Origin: JAXGPP01 sp964436865
GTDB taxonomy: Bacteria; Planctomycetota; Planctomycetia; Pirellulales; Thermoguttaceae
Assembly: GCA_964436865.1 (NCBI GenBank)
Contig: CAYTFK010000208.1
Coordinates: forward strand, 1-12,777
DNA: 12,777 nt
Direction: 5' to 3'
Part shown: positions 1 to 7,600 of the stretch, piece after piece
Layout of the letters: every line of letters starts with the position of its first letter
How positions within the stretch are numbered: the first letter of the stretch is position 1
Notes under the pieces: model-generated
What the model saw: the letters and a program-made list of their open reading frames with translations, nothing else
Database searches by the model: none
Told to the model about the DNA's origin: nothing
Translations under genes and position numbers: made by a program

Positions 1-6
1 CGAGCG

Positions 7-411
7 TCAGTAGGGGCGGCGCATGGCTTCGGGGCGAACGACCACGGCGGCGGCGCCGATGCCGTTCCAGCGATACGGGTACTGGCTATTATTAGAACCC
101 CAGTGCGGCGCGTAGTCGCCATGGATCGGATCAAGACCGACCTTGGGGCGGGCGTTGGAGAAACCGAACCACTCGCGGGATGCCATTCTCGCGTGCCGCT
201 GGGCGGAGCGGTATTCGGCTTTCTGCCGGACGGCCAGCTTGGGGTCCTGGTAGTTGAGCATGTACTGCTCGTAGAACCACATTTCGGGCGTGGTGGTGAC
301 CTGGCCGGGCAACATGCTGGCGGAGCCAAGTTTCTCCGCGTCGGGTTTCTGAGCCCAAACGGCGGTGGTCAACAGCAGAGCCAATGCTAGCGAGAGCGGC
401 AGCCACTTCAT
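7..411 (-). CDS. Small secreted protein of unknown function (planctomycete type)
   Basis: This 134-residue protein begins with a clear Sec signal peptide: MKW, then a leucine/alanine core, then a likely cleavage after AVWAQ near residue 21. The mature part is about 113 residues, has no further membrane segment and is rich in Trp, Tyr, Arg and Pro. Recognisable blocks are 'EMWFYEQYMLNYQDP' (about 44-58), a basic helix-like stretch (about 60-80), 'WFGFSNARP' (about 81-89) and 'YPYRW' (about 111-115). There is only the one methionine start near the signal, and GGAG lies 7 bases upstream of the ATG, so the start is well supported. From memory, short proteins of this type occur in Pirellulales, but I know no function. 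It should act outside the cytoplasmic membrane. It reads away from the sigma/anti-sigma pair in the same direction, 238 bases downstream, and probably has its own promoter. Confidence 0.8.
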   Translation of the reverse strand: MKWLPLSLALALLLTTAVWAQKPDAEKLGSASMLPGQVTTTPEMWFYEQYMLNYQDPKLAVRQKAEYRSAQRHARMASREWFGFSNARPKVGLDPIHGDYAPHWGSNNSQYPYRWNGIGAAAVVVRPEAMRRPY

Positions 412-432
412 ATCTGATCTCCGTCGAACGAG

Positions 433-446
433 GACTCCCGGGAATC
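433..446. promoter_or_regulatory. 14-base near-perfect palindrome upstream of the small secreted gene
   Basis: GACTCCCGGGAATC is self-complementary except for one mismatched pair (positions 3 and 12). It lies 22 bases upstream of the ATG at 411, where an operator could overlap the 5' leader. Short GC palindromes occur by chance in DNA of this composition, so this is only a candidate binding site. Confidence 0.2.
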
Positions 447-510
447 TCTGGATGAACCGGACGCGCTAGCCCCTTCGCAGGGCGGCAAACCGGCTGCGCC
501 ACCTCTCACA

Positions 511-540
511 GAAGCCCCTGATAGTTTCGCCAGGGTCTTC
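511..540. terminator. Weak hairpin downstream of the anti-sigma gene
   Basis: Arms of 9 bases (511-519 and 532-540) pair at 8 of 9 positions around a 12-base loop. It lies about 110 bases beyond the stop of the anti-sigma gene and upstream of the small secreted gene, so it could separate the two minus-strand units. There is no run of T after it on the minus strand, so it would not be a classic intrinsic terminator. Confidence 0.25.
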
Positions 541-649
541 TCTTACGGATTCGGCAGTCACCCCCGGTCGGGATTAACCGGATTTGCCGAATATGCGGAG
601 GAAGTGCGGGTGATCAGTCGACAGAGGGGCGAGAGGGGTCGGCTCGGCT

Positions 650-1483
650 TCAGGCGACCGGACCTTGCGGAAGTTGGAGATACCGCTGGTAGTCGCGGGG
701 AGTGCCGTCGACCACGAGGATGCAGAGCAAGCCGCGTTCGGCCCACGCCGACACGGACATGCCGTGGGTCGTCGATTGCGGGGCGGAGGGGGGCAGAGGA
801 GGCAGGCCGGCAGCGTTGGCCCGCACGATGTAGAGCCGAGCGCTCGGTCCGTCCGAGCGAGTCAGGTCGTAAACCACGGCCTGGTGGCCGAGGAAGCCTT
901 CAATTTCCCGCCATTTGACGCGTGCCAGCGAGACGCGGCGGACGTAACCGCTGGGCCGGAATCGATCGGGCGGCGCACCTTCGTTCCAGGCGTTCGTCCC
1001 TTCGCTTTGGAAGGCCGAGCGGGCCGCGTCGAGAATTTGCGACTCAGCCAGGGGGATGGGGCGCTGGAGATAGACGAACGTGCCGACAAGCAGGCTGGCT
1101 GCGACGGCCGCCGCCGCGCGGAAGAGCCAGCGGCGGGAACGCCGCGACTGAGCCGCTTCAAGGGGCTGGTCGAACGGGGATCGCCGCATCGGGGCAGCCT
1201 CCGCGACGTCGCCGCGCGAGTCGGCCGCCGACACCGCGCCGGCAATGCCCAGTCGGGCGAGGATGCGGGCCTCAAGCCCCTCGGGAACCGGCACGTCGCG
1301 AAACGCCTCGGCCAGACGGCGGTCGAAATGCTTGACCCGGTCGTAGAACTGCTGCAGCTCGGGATCGGCAGCAAGCTGCTCGCGCAGAGAAGCCATTTCA
1401 GGGGAGTGGAGGTCGTCGCTGCCGGGCCGGCAGGCCTCGATCGCCTCGCGGAGATGCGGGTCTCGATGGGGCAGTTTGTCCAT
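650..1483 (-). CDS. Membrane anti-sigma-like protein partnered with the ECF sigma factor
   Basis: This 277-residue protein has a soluble N-terminal part (1-116) with a helical acidic segment and the motif 'RPGSDDLHSPEM' (20-30), then 'DVPVPEGLEARILARL' (63-78). One transmembrane helix follows (about 120-138, preceded by RRSRRW), then an extracytoplasmic domain of about 138 residues. That topology matches single-pass anti-sigma factors: the N-terminus would hold the sigma factor at the membrane and the outer domain would sense envelope conditions. The HxxxCxxC zinc motif of the ZAS family is absent, since the N-terminal part has only one Cys (C18). If it is an anti-sigma factor it is therefore a non-zinc type. 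It starts 6 bases after the sigma stop codon, with its GAGG ribosome site overlapping that stop, which indicates co-translation. The role is inferred mainly from this pairing and the topology. Confidence 0.75.
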   Translation of the reverse strand: MDKLPHRDPHLREAIEACRPGSDDLHSPEMASLREQLAADPELQQFYDRVKHFDRRLAEAFRDVPVPEGLEARILARLGIAGAVSAADSRGDVAEAAPMRRSPFDQPLEAAQSRRSRRWLFRAAAAVAASLLVGTFVYLQRPIPLAESQILDAARSAFQSEGTNAWNEGAPPDRFRPSGYVRRVSLARVKWREIEGFLGHQAVVYDLTRSDGPSARLYIVRANAAGLPPLPPSAPQSTTHGMSVSAWAERGLLCILVVDGTPRDYQRYLQLPQGPVA

Positions 1484-1489
1484 CGGATG

Positions 1490-2023
1490 TCAACCTCGCT
1501 GGCTGGCGGCGTCGGTCGGTGCGCTGGTTGCCGCGTCTGGCTCCAATAGCCGAGCGCGAAGGTGCTCCTTGGCCCGAGCCAGGCGGCTCATCACGGTCCC
1601 GATTGGTATACCAAGCTGCTCGGCGATTTGGCGATAGGGGCAGTCGTCGAAGTAGAACATGGTCACCACCAGCCGGTAATGGTGCGGCAATTCGTTCAGG
1701 GCAGCTTGCAGGGCTTCGCGGTCTATCGCCTCATCGGCGGCGGAAACTCTCTGGGCCTCTGAACGCAGGTCGCCAACCAGCAACGGCTTTCGTTTGTCGC
1801 AATCGCGAAGGAACTGGTTCCTTGCGATTGCCAACAACCAACTGCGGGCACTCTCCGCCTGACGGAGCTGGCCCAATTTCTCCTGGGCCTGCAAAAAAAC
1901 CTGTTGGGTGAGGTCTTCCGCGTCGGCCGTCGAACCGGTCAACCGATAGGCATATCGATAGACCACCTGGTGGTGAGCGGCCACCAGATGGACAATATCG
2001 AGCGCGGCACGGTCTTCGGCCAT
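1490..2023 (-). CDS. ECF-family RNA polymerase sigma factor (sigma-70 group IV)
   Basis: This 177-residue protein has the two-domain ECF plan. Region 2 spans about 12-75: a core-binding helix 'VYRYAYRLTGSTADAEDLTQQVF', then 'ARSWLLAIARNQFLRD', which recognises the -10 element. A linker of about 30 residues follows. Region 4 spans about 103-160: 'ALNELPHHYRLVV', then the helix-turn-helix 'YRQIAEQLGIPIGTVMSRLARAKEHLRARL', which binds the -35 element. Length is normal for the family, and there is no extra C-terminal domain; the last 17 residues look disordered. The ATG has a strong GGAAGGGG ribosome site 5 bases upstream. It is followed directly by the membrane anti-sigma-like gene, the usual order for an ECF operon. 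Its regulon cannot be read from the window. A candidate self-activated promoter lies just upstream (2041-2072). Confidence 0.95.
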   Translation of the reverse strand: MAEDRAALDIVHLVAAHHQVVYRYAYRLTGSTADAEDLTQQVFLQAQEKLGQLRQAESARSWLLAIARNQFLRDCDKRKPLLVGDLRSEAQRVSAADEAIDREALQAALNELPHHYRLVVTMFYFDDCPYRQIAEQLGIPIGTVMSRLARAKEHLRARLLEPDAATSAPTDAASQRG

Positions 2024-2040
2024 CGCGGCCCCTTCCCCAT

Positions 2041-2072
2041 CGTAAGATGCCGCGCGGAACGCAAATATTCCC
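2041..2072 (-). promoter_or_regulatory. Candidate ECF-type promoter of the sigma operon
   Basis: Read on the minus strand, a GGGAAT element (2067-2072) is followed 19 bases later by TCTTAC (2042-2047). The GGAA-like upstream element close to the start codon is the layout expected for a self-activated ECF promoter. Transcription would begin about 10-15 bases before the ATG at 2023. The spacer is longer than the usual 16-17 bases, so this is a tentative call. Confidence 0.25.
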
Positions 2073-2103
2073 TCGCGGCCGTCCGATTCTTCTGATTCCC
2101 CGG

Positions 2104-2131
2104 CGGCATCCCCTCCATCAAAGGGGTGCCG
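2104..2131 (-). terminator. Strong hairpin between uvrB and the sigma gene
   Basis: On the minus strand, CGGCACCCCT pairs with AGGGGATGCCG across a 7-base loop. This gives ten base pairs with a single bulged A. It lies 95 bases after the uvrB stop and about 80 bases before the sigma start. There is no T-run behind it, so it may end uvrB transcripts in a Rho-independent-like way, protect the 3' end, or act as a leader element for the sigma transcript if transcription starts near 2145. Confidence 0.45.
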
Positions 2132-2151
2132 ACAGCCAGGATCTGCTCTCC

Positions 2152-2180
2152 TTTATACTTCTCGCGGGCTGCGGGGTTAA
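2152..2180 (-). promoter_or_regulatory. Candidate housekeeping (sigma-70) promoter of the sigma/anti-sigma operon
   Basis: On the minus strand, TTAACC (2175-2180, 4 of 6 matches to TTGACA) is separated by 17 bases from TATAAA (2152-2157, 5 of 6 matches to TATAAT). Transcription would start near 2145 and give a leader of about 120 bases containing the hairpin at 2104-2131. This is the AT-richest spot in the gap, which supports the call. Planctomycete promoter consensus is poorly known. Confidence 0.4.
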
Positions 2181-2225
2181 TCCCACACCCGCGTGCAGGG
2201 AGGGATTTCGGCCTGGGAACGGGTG

Positions 2226-4373
2226 CTATGGACCGGCTTTGGGTTTGGGGACTCGAGCGGGACGGCCTTGGCGGCGGCGTTTGGCGCGGCCCTGGGGGGT
2301 GGAATGGTCGAGCTGGACCTCGTCGGTCCGCCGGCCGATCTGGTCGCGCATGCGGGCGATGCGATCACGGATGGCTGCGGCGCGCTCGAATTCGAGGGCC
2401 TCGGCGGCGGCGAGCATCTCGGCTTCCAGCTCGCTCAGGTATTCCTCGGTGATGTATTGCGCGTCGTCGCCGCGTCCGACGGCGGCATTGGATTTCGCGT
2501 GGGCGGCGGCTTCCGCCTCGATTCCGGCGCGGATCGCCTTGCGGACTGTTTCCGGGGTGATGCCGTGGGCCGTGTTGTATTCCTCCTGGAGCTGGCGCCG
2601 GCGGCGAGTCTCTTCAATGGCGCGCTGCATCGAGTCGGTCATCGTGTCGGCATAGAGCAGGACTTTCGCGTTGACGTTCCGGGCGGAGCGGCCGATGGTC
2701 TGAATGAGCGAGGTTTCGCTGCGGAGGAAGCCTTCCTTGTCGGCGTCGAGAATCGCGACCAGCGACACCTCGGGGAGGTCGAGCCCTTCGCGAAGGAGAT
2801 TGACGCCGACGAGCACATCGAAGTGCCCCTGACGGAGATCGCGCAGGAGTTCGACGCGTTCGAAGGCGTCCAACTCGCTGTGGAGCCACTTGCAGCGAAC
2901 GTCCTGTTTGGAGAAGTAGGCGGCGAGATCCTCGGCAAGCCGCTTGGTGAGCGTTGTGACGAGCACCCGTTCGCCGACTGCCGCCCGCTGGCGGATCTGG
3001 GCGAGGAGGTGCGGCACCTGCCCGCGGGCGGGCACGACCTCGATGACGGGGTCGAGCAGCCCTGTGGGGCGAATCACCTGCTCGACCACCTCGCCGCCGG
3101 TACGCTCGAGTTCGTAGGGGCCGGGCGTGGCGGAGACGAACACCACCTGGTTGACGCGGCGCTCCCACTCGTCGAACTTGAGCGGCCGGTTGTCGAGGGC
3201 GCTGGGCAATCGGAAGCCGTGTTCGACCAGCGTCATCTTGCGGTTGTGGTCGCCATGGTACATGCCGCGGATCTGCGGCACGGTGACGTGCGATTCATCG
3301 ACGAAAAGGAGGAAATCGTCGGGAAAGAAGCTGTAGAGGGTATCGGGGGGCGAGCCGGGCGGACGGCCGGAGAGGGGGCGGCTGTAGTTCTCAATGCCGG
3401 GACAATAGCCGCACTCCTGGAGCATTTCGATGTCGAACCGGGTACGGGCGGCGAGCCGCTGGGCTTCCAGCAGCTTGCCCTGCTGCTTGAACTGCTCAAG
3501 GCGCTCGTCGAGTTCCTTGCGGATCTCGTCGATTGCACCGGCGATGCGTTCTTCGGGCATGACGAAGTGCTTGGCCGGGTAGATGAACATCTGCTCGTGG
3601 CGGCCGATCACCTCGCCGCTGGTGGGATTGATGACCGAGAGTTGTTCGACTTCGTCGCCCCAGAACTCGATGCGGTAGGCGAACTCCTCGTACGACGGAA
3701 ACACTTCGACGCAATCGCCGCGGACGCGGAACTTGCCCGACTCGAAGGCAATGTCGTTGCGGTCGTACTGGATATCGACCAGCCGGGCGAGCATCTCGTC
3801 GCGGTCGACCATCTGCCCGACGCGGAGCGAGACCATCATCTTGCGGTAGTCCTCGGGCGATCCCAGGCCGTAGATGCTGGAGACGCTGGCGACGATCACC
3901 ACGTCGCGGCGGCTGACCAGGGCGCTGGTGGCCGCCAGCCGCAGGCGGTCGATCTCCTGGTTGATCGAGGCATCCTTCTCGATGTAGATGTCGCGCTGGG
4001 GGATGTAGGCTTCGGGCTGGTAATAGTCGTAGTAGCTGACGAAGTAGTGGACGGCGTTGTGGGGAAAGAACTCCTTGAACTCACCGTAGAGCTGGGCGGC
4101 GAGGGTCTTGTTATGGGAGATCACCATCGTCGGACGCCCGAGGGCGGCAATGACGCTGGCCATGGTGAATGTCTTGCCTGAACCGGTGACGCCCATGAGC
4201 ACCTGATGGCGGCGATCTTCGCGCAGGCCGCGGATGAGGGCCTCGATGGCCTGCGGCTGATCGCCGGCCGGCTCGAAAGGAGCGACGAGTTGAAACACGC
4301 GGAATAACTCCGTGGGACGGTCTGCCGCCGATCTCGCCCGCCAGGAGGATGCCTCCGTGGGGGTGTCTTGCAT
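2226..4373 (-). CDS. uvrB: UvrABC excinuclease subunit B (UvrB)
   Basis: UvrB is the DNA-damage-verifying helicase of nucleotide excision repair. It is loaded on DNA by UvrA and then recruits UvrC for incision. All hallmarks are visible: Walker A 'GVTGSGKT' (61-68); the damage-probing beta-hairpin 'YYDYYQPEAYIP' (114-125); the helicase box DESH (359-362); 'FVSATPGPYE' (412-421); 'GVNLLREGLDLPEVSLVAI' (523-541); motif VI 'QTIGRSARN' (558-566); and a C-terminal UVR domain (about 642-680) that contacts UvrC. At 715 residues it is longer than the E. coli protein (673), owing to a basic tail (about 681-715) and an N-terminal extension. A GTG at 4296-4298 (residue 26), with GGAG 9 bases upstream, would start the protein exactly where family members normally begin ('VFQLVAPFEP'). 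It may be the true start; the upstream ATG at 4373 has only a GGAAA site. I saw no obvious LexA box in the upstream gap. Confidence 0.98.
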   Translation of the reverse strand: MQDTPTEASSWRARSAADRPTELFRVFQLVAPFEPAGDQPQAIEALIRGLREDRRHQVLMGVTGSGKTFTMASVIAALGRPTMVISHNKTLAAQLYGEFKEFFPHNAVHYFVSYYDYYQPEAYIPQRDIYIEKDASINQEIDRLRLAATSALVSRRDVVIVASVSSIYGLGSPEDYRKMMVSLRVGQMVDRDEMLARLVDIQYDRNDIAFESGKFRVRGDCVEVFPSYEEFAYRIEFWGDEVEQLSVINPTSGEVIGRHEQMFIYPAKHFVMPEERIAGAIDEIRKELDERLEQFKQQGKLLEAQRLAARTRFDIEMLQECGYCPGIENYSRPLSGRPPGSPPDTLYSFFPDDFLLFVDESHVTVPQIRGMYHGDHNRKMTLVEHGFRLPSALDNRPLKFDEWERRVNQVVFVSATPGPYELERTGGEVVEQVIRPTGLLDPVIEVVPARGQVPHLLAQIRQRAAVGERVLVTTLTKRLAEDLAAYFSKQDVRCKWLHSELDAFERVELLRDLRQGHFDVLVGVNLLREGLDLPEVSLVAILDADKEGFLRSETSLIQTIGRSARNVNAKVLLYADTMTDSMQRAIEETRRRRQLQEEYNTAHGITPETVRKAIRAGIEAEAAAHAKSNAAVGRGDDAQYITEEYLSELEAEMLAAAEALEFERAAAIRDRIARMRDQIGRRTDEVQLDHSTPQGRAKRRRQGRPARVPKPKAGP
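4296..4310 (-). promoter_or_regulatory. Alternative uvrB start (GTG) with ribosome site
   Basis: On the minus strand GGAG is followed after 9 bases by GTG at 4298-4296, in frame with uvrB. A protein begun here has 690 residues and matches the normal UvrB N-terminus. The 25 residues upstream (rich in Ser, Ala and Arg) have no counterpart I know in the family. Confidence 0.5.
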
Positions 4374-4686
4374 CGATTTCCGTTAGCGAGGCGGCGGCAA
4401 TCTGCCGACAAAAGATAAGGGATAAACCGGTCGAGCCTGATTTGCCGTGCGCGCCGCGATCGTGTCGCCGACCCAGCGTCAGGGCGTGTTCGCGCGGCAG
4501 GGCCGGCAAGGATGCTCTCACTATACGAAATCGGCGGCCGTTTGGCTCACCCCGGGGGTGCGACCGCAGGGAGTCTGAGGAGATCGCCTGGTACGGGGCG
4601 AGACTGCCGGGCAGGAGGCTCGGCGTATCGGGGGGCACTCGGCGGAGACGCCGGGGCTAGGAACAGGAACATCGAGGCTTACCGCA
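4374..4686. other. Divergent intergenic region between uvrB and the giant repeat protein
   Basis: These 313 bases must hold the promoters of both flanking genes, but I see no convincing -35/-10 pair for either. Visible elements are a perfect 13-base palindrome CACCCC-G-GGGGTG (4548-4560), a TATAGT -10-like hexamer on the minus strand (4520-4525) without a good -35, and a 6-base inverted repeat (4621-4626 with 4648-4653) in the leader of the plus-strand gene. That gene's ribosome site, GAGG, is at 4674-4677. Short open frames here are uninformative and look like chance frames in GC-rich DNA. Confidence 0.6.
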
Positions 4687-7600
4687 ATGGCATTTTCCGA
4701 TCGAGATGACCGCGTCCATGCGTCGCAACCCGGCCAGAACAGCAACCGGCGACCCTACCACGCTAAGGGGGGTGGGAGGCTGAAGCCGCGAAAGCTGGGG
4801 CTGGAAGCGCTGGAGGGGCGGAACCTGCTGGCGGTAACGACGTCGGCGGACCCGTTGGCCGACGTGGCGGCGGTGTGGTACGCCGCGGCCACCGCTCCGG
4901 TGGCGGTCGACGACGAATATTCAGTCGATCAGCACGTGGACCTGGTGGTGCCGGCGCCCGAGGGCGTTCTCATTAACGATATACCCGTTTCGGCCGCCGT
5001 CGGCAGCCTGCTGGTTCCGAGCTACGGGCTGGACAACGACCTGATCATTACCGCCGACACGGCCGGCAAGATGGCTGGCGACTTGCTGGTGCGGTTCCTG
5101 GCCGACCGCGAGGGGAACCCGGGATTGTGGGCTGAGTACATTCCGGCCGTTGGAAATGAACCGGGCCAGCTCGATGTGCACCTTCAGACGAGCGCATGGG
5201 TGCAGGCCGCGTACAGCTCAACCGGTGGACTGGGACGGACGGCGAATAGCCGTTTCACGGTAACGGCCACGGTTGGGGGTGATGAATTCAACGGCATTCG
5301 CGTGGTGGTGGTCGACAACAACGTTGGCGCCGGGAACGAGCGCGTGGAATACGACTACGACTCTCAGAGCCTGCGCTTGTGGATCAACGACGGAACGACG
5401 ACCGCCAACAGGCTGGAAGCAGCGTTTCTGGCCAATGCCGAAGTGAGCAGCCGGCTGGCGTTCGCCCATGTAGCCGGTTCGGACGGCAACGGGCTGGTGA
5501 CGGCCGCGATCCTGACGGGCACGGGCGGATGGACGCAAACGACGCGCGGCGCCGACGGGGGCGCCGTGCTATCGACGGCCAGCCAGGTGGTGGCGACGAT
5601 CAACGGCTCGCCGAATCTGGCGCAGGACTTCACCGCGGCGTTGGCTCCGGGCGAAACGGGCGCGGGGCGCGTCGCGGCGTTTGAAGAAGCGGTGCACGCT
5701 GGCCAGGTTCAGCAGAGCAATCTGCTGCAGTTCATCGGGCGATCGGGCGCATCGGATCTCCGTTTTGTGAAGGGCAGAGCGGGCGAATCATTGCGCGTCG
5801 ATTCCTGGACGAGCCGTCCGGTAGCCGACAATCCGACCGCCACGGTGCAGGGGATCAATGCCAATTCAACGATTCAGATCCGGGCCCTGCGCACGGGCCG
5901 GGAATTCGGCGGCGTCGGAATCCAGTTCATCGACAATGCGGGGCAGAACGGCGATTATGTTCTGTACGATGCCCGTCAGAGACTGCTGCTGATCAACATT
6001 GACGTCACCGGCGGGACGTCGGCCAACGAAGTCCTGGCGTTGATCGCCGCCGACAGCTACGTGAACGATCTGTTTGCGGCGTCGAACGTGGGCGGGAGCG
6101 ACGGGACGGGTCTGATTCACCCCGACATGCTCGGCGGCGGCAACCCCTGGGCGGTCACCTCAAGCGGCATTGCCCGGGAGGGGGCCGTGTTTGTCCGGTT
6201 GGGGACCGACACCACAGGGCAGATTACCACGACCGCTCAAGAGCTGGTGGACTACTTCAACGACGCGCGGAACTCGCAATGGCTCCAGGGGCTGGGGATC
6301 GGGGTGGGAATTGCGCCGCAGAGCGAAGGCTGGGGTGTCATCGACGTCTCGACTGCGCCGATCGAGTTCGAGCCGGGGGGCGCGCCGCTGCTCGGCAATC
6401 GCGACGCGGGAATCGCGGGGATGGCGGCGGAGCTGGTGACCGGCCCGCTCCACGGCGAGCTCGAACTGCTGGCGAACGGGTCGTTCCGCTATACGCCGGA
6501 CTACAACTTCATCGGAATGGATCGGTTCACGTATCGTGTGACGGCGGGTCTGGAAGTCTCGAACGAGGCGACCGTCACCCTCAACGTGGAGCTGACCGAC
6601 CTGGTCGATTTTCACGGCACGCGCAACGGCTTGCTCTATGTCCGGTCGCTGGGAACCGTGTCGCCGGCCCTCGGGCGGACGGAACTGGGATTTGGCACCA
6701 GCATCGGCAGCCACCGGGCGGTGATCGAGGATCTCTCCCAGCCGTCGGGCGACGTGTTTGCGGGGTACATACACCCGGGCGAGCTGGTGCGGTTCTCATT
6801 GCGGACAGAGGGCGAGGGCCGGGTGGCCTACGCGTTTTCGGCGGCGGGAGATGTCCCATCAAGGCTCTCGTTCACCGATGACGACTTCAGCCTGGGGATG
6901 GGGGGCACCATCGTTCGGCAGGTAGCGCCGGACGTTTGGCATCTGCGCCTCGATCCGGCCGTAGGGGGAACGGATCGAGAACCGCTGTTGATCGAGCTGC
7001 GCATTGTCGACGCCATAATGCCCACGAACCTGGGAACGGTGGGGCAGGCATCGGTCGCGGGGATCAACCTGACGGGTGGTGAGATCTGGTACGAGCTGGA
7101 GACGGCGCACGACGGGTTCCTGACGCTGGATACAACGTTCGCCGGCGGCGGAGTGGAAACCCGGCTGTACAGCAATCGCGGATACGATCTGGGCGCCGCC
7201 ACGGCGGTTGCCGGCGGGAGCCGCTTGGATTGGGAAGTGATGGCCGGCGAGAGGTACTATGTCAAGCTGAGCGGCACCGGCACGAACATCGGTTTGCGGG
7301 CGACGAATCTGCTCGGTCTGGCCGGCGGCAACCTGTCGGCGTTCGGCACCGACGGCAACGATCAATTCCAGTTCGACGCCGCGGGCCTGCAACCGGTTGT
7401 GATCAACGGCGTGCAGTACCAGATCGACGGGTCGACCGTGAGGACAGTGAGCTACGCGGGCGGCAGCGGAGTGGACAGCCTCGCCCTATGGGGAACCGCG
7501 CGGAGCGAGGTGGCCGACGTGGCTCTGGACGCGGGCACGTTTACCGGCACGGGGCTGGATGTCCGTTTCACGGGAGTTGAGAACGTCGTCATCAACGGGC

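Noticed and set aside
665..1549. 294-residue plus-strand frame opposite the anti-sigma gene
   Set aside because: It is antisense to a gene with clear topology and operon context; composition is that of a shadow frame.
1939..2121. 60-residue minus-strand frame starting TTG in the sigma leader
   Set aside because: It overlaps the sigma gene in another frame and has no protein features. It is mentioned only as a possible leader peptide.
2193..4181. 662-residue open frame on the plus strand, opposite uvrB
   Set aside because: It lies antisense to a certain uvrB gene. Its His/Asp/Val/Ala-rich composition is the usual mirror of a GC-rich coding strand, and no known domain is visible.
4374..4540. 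LexA/SOS box upstream of uvrB
   Set aside because: I found neither a CTGT-N8-ACAG nor a GAAC-N4-GTTC site on either strand, so SOS control cannot be supported.
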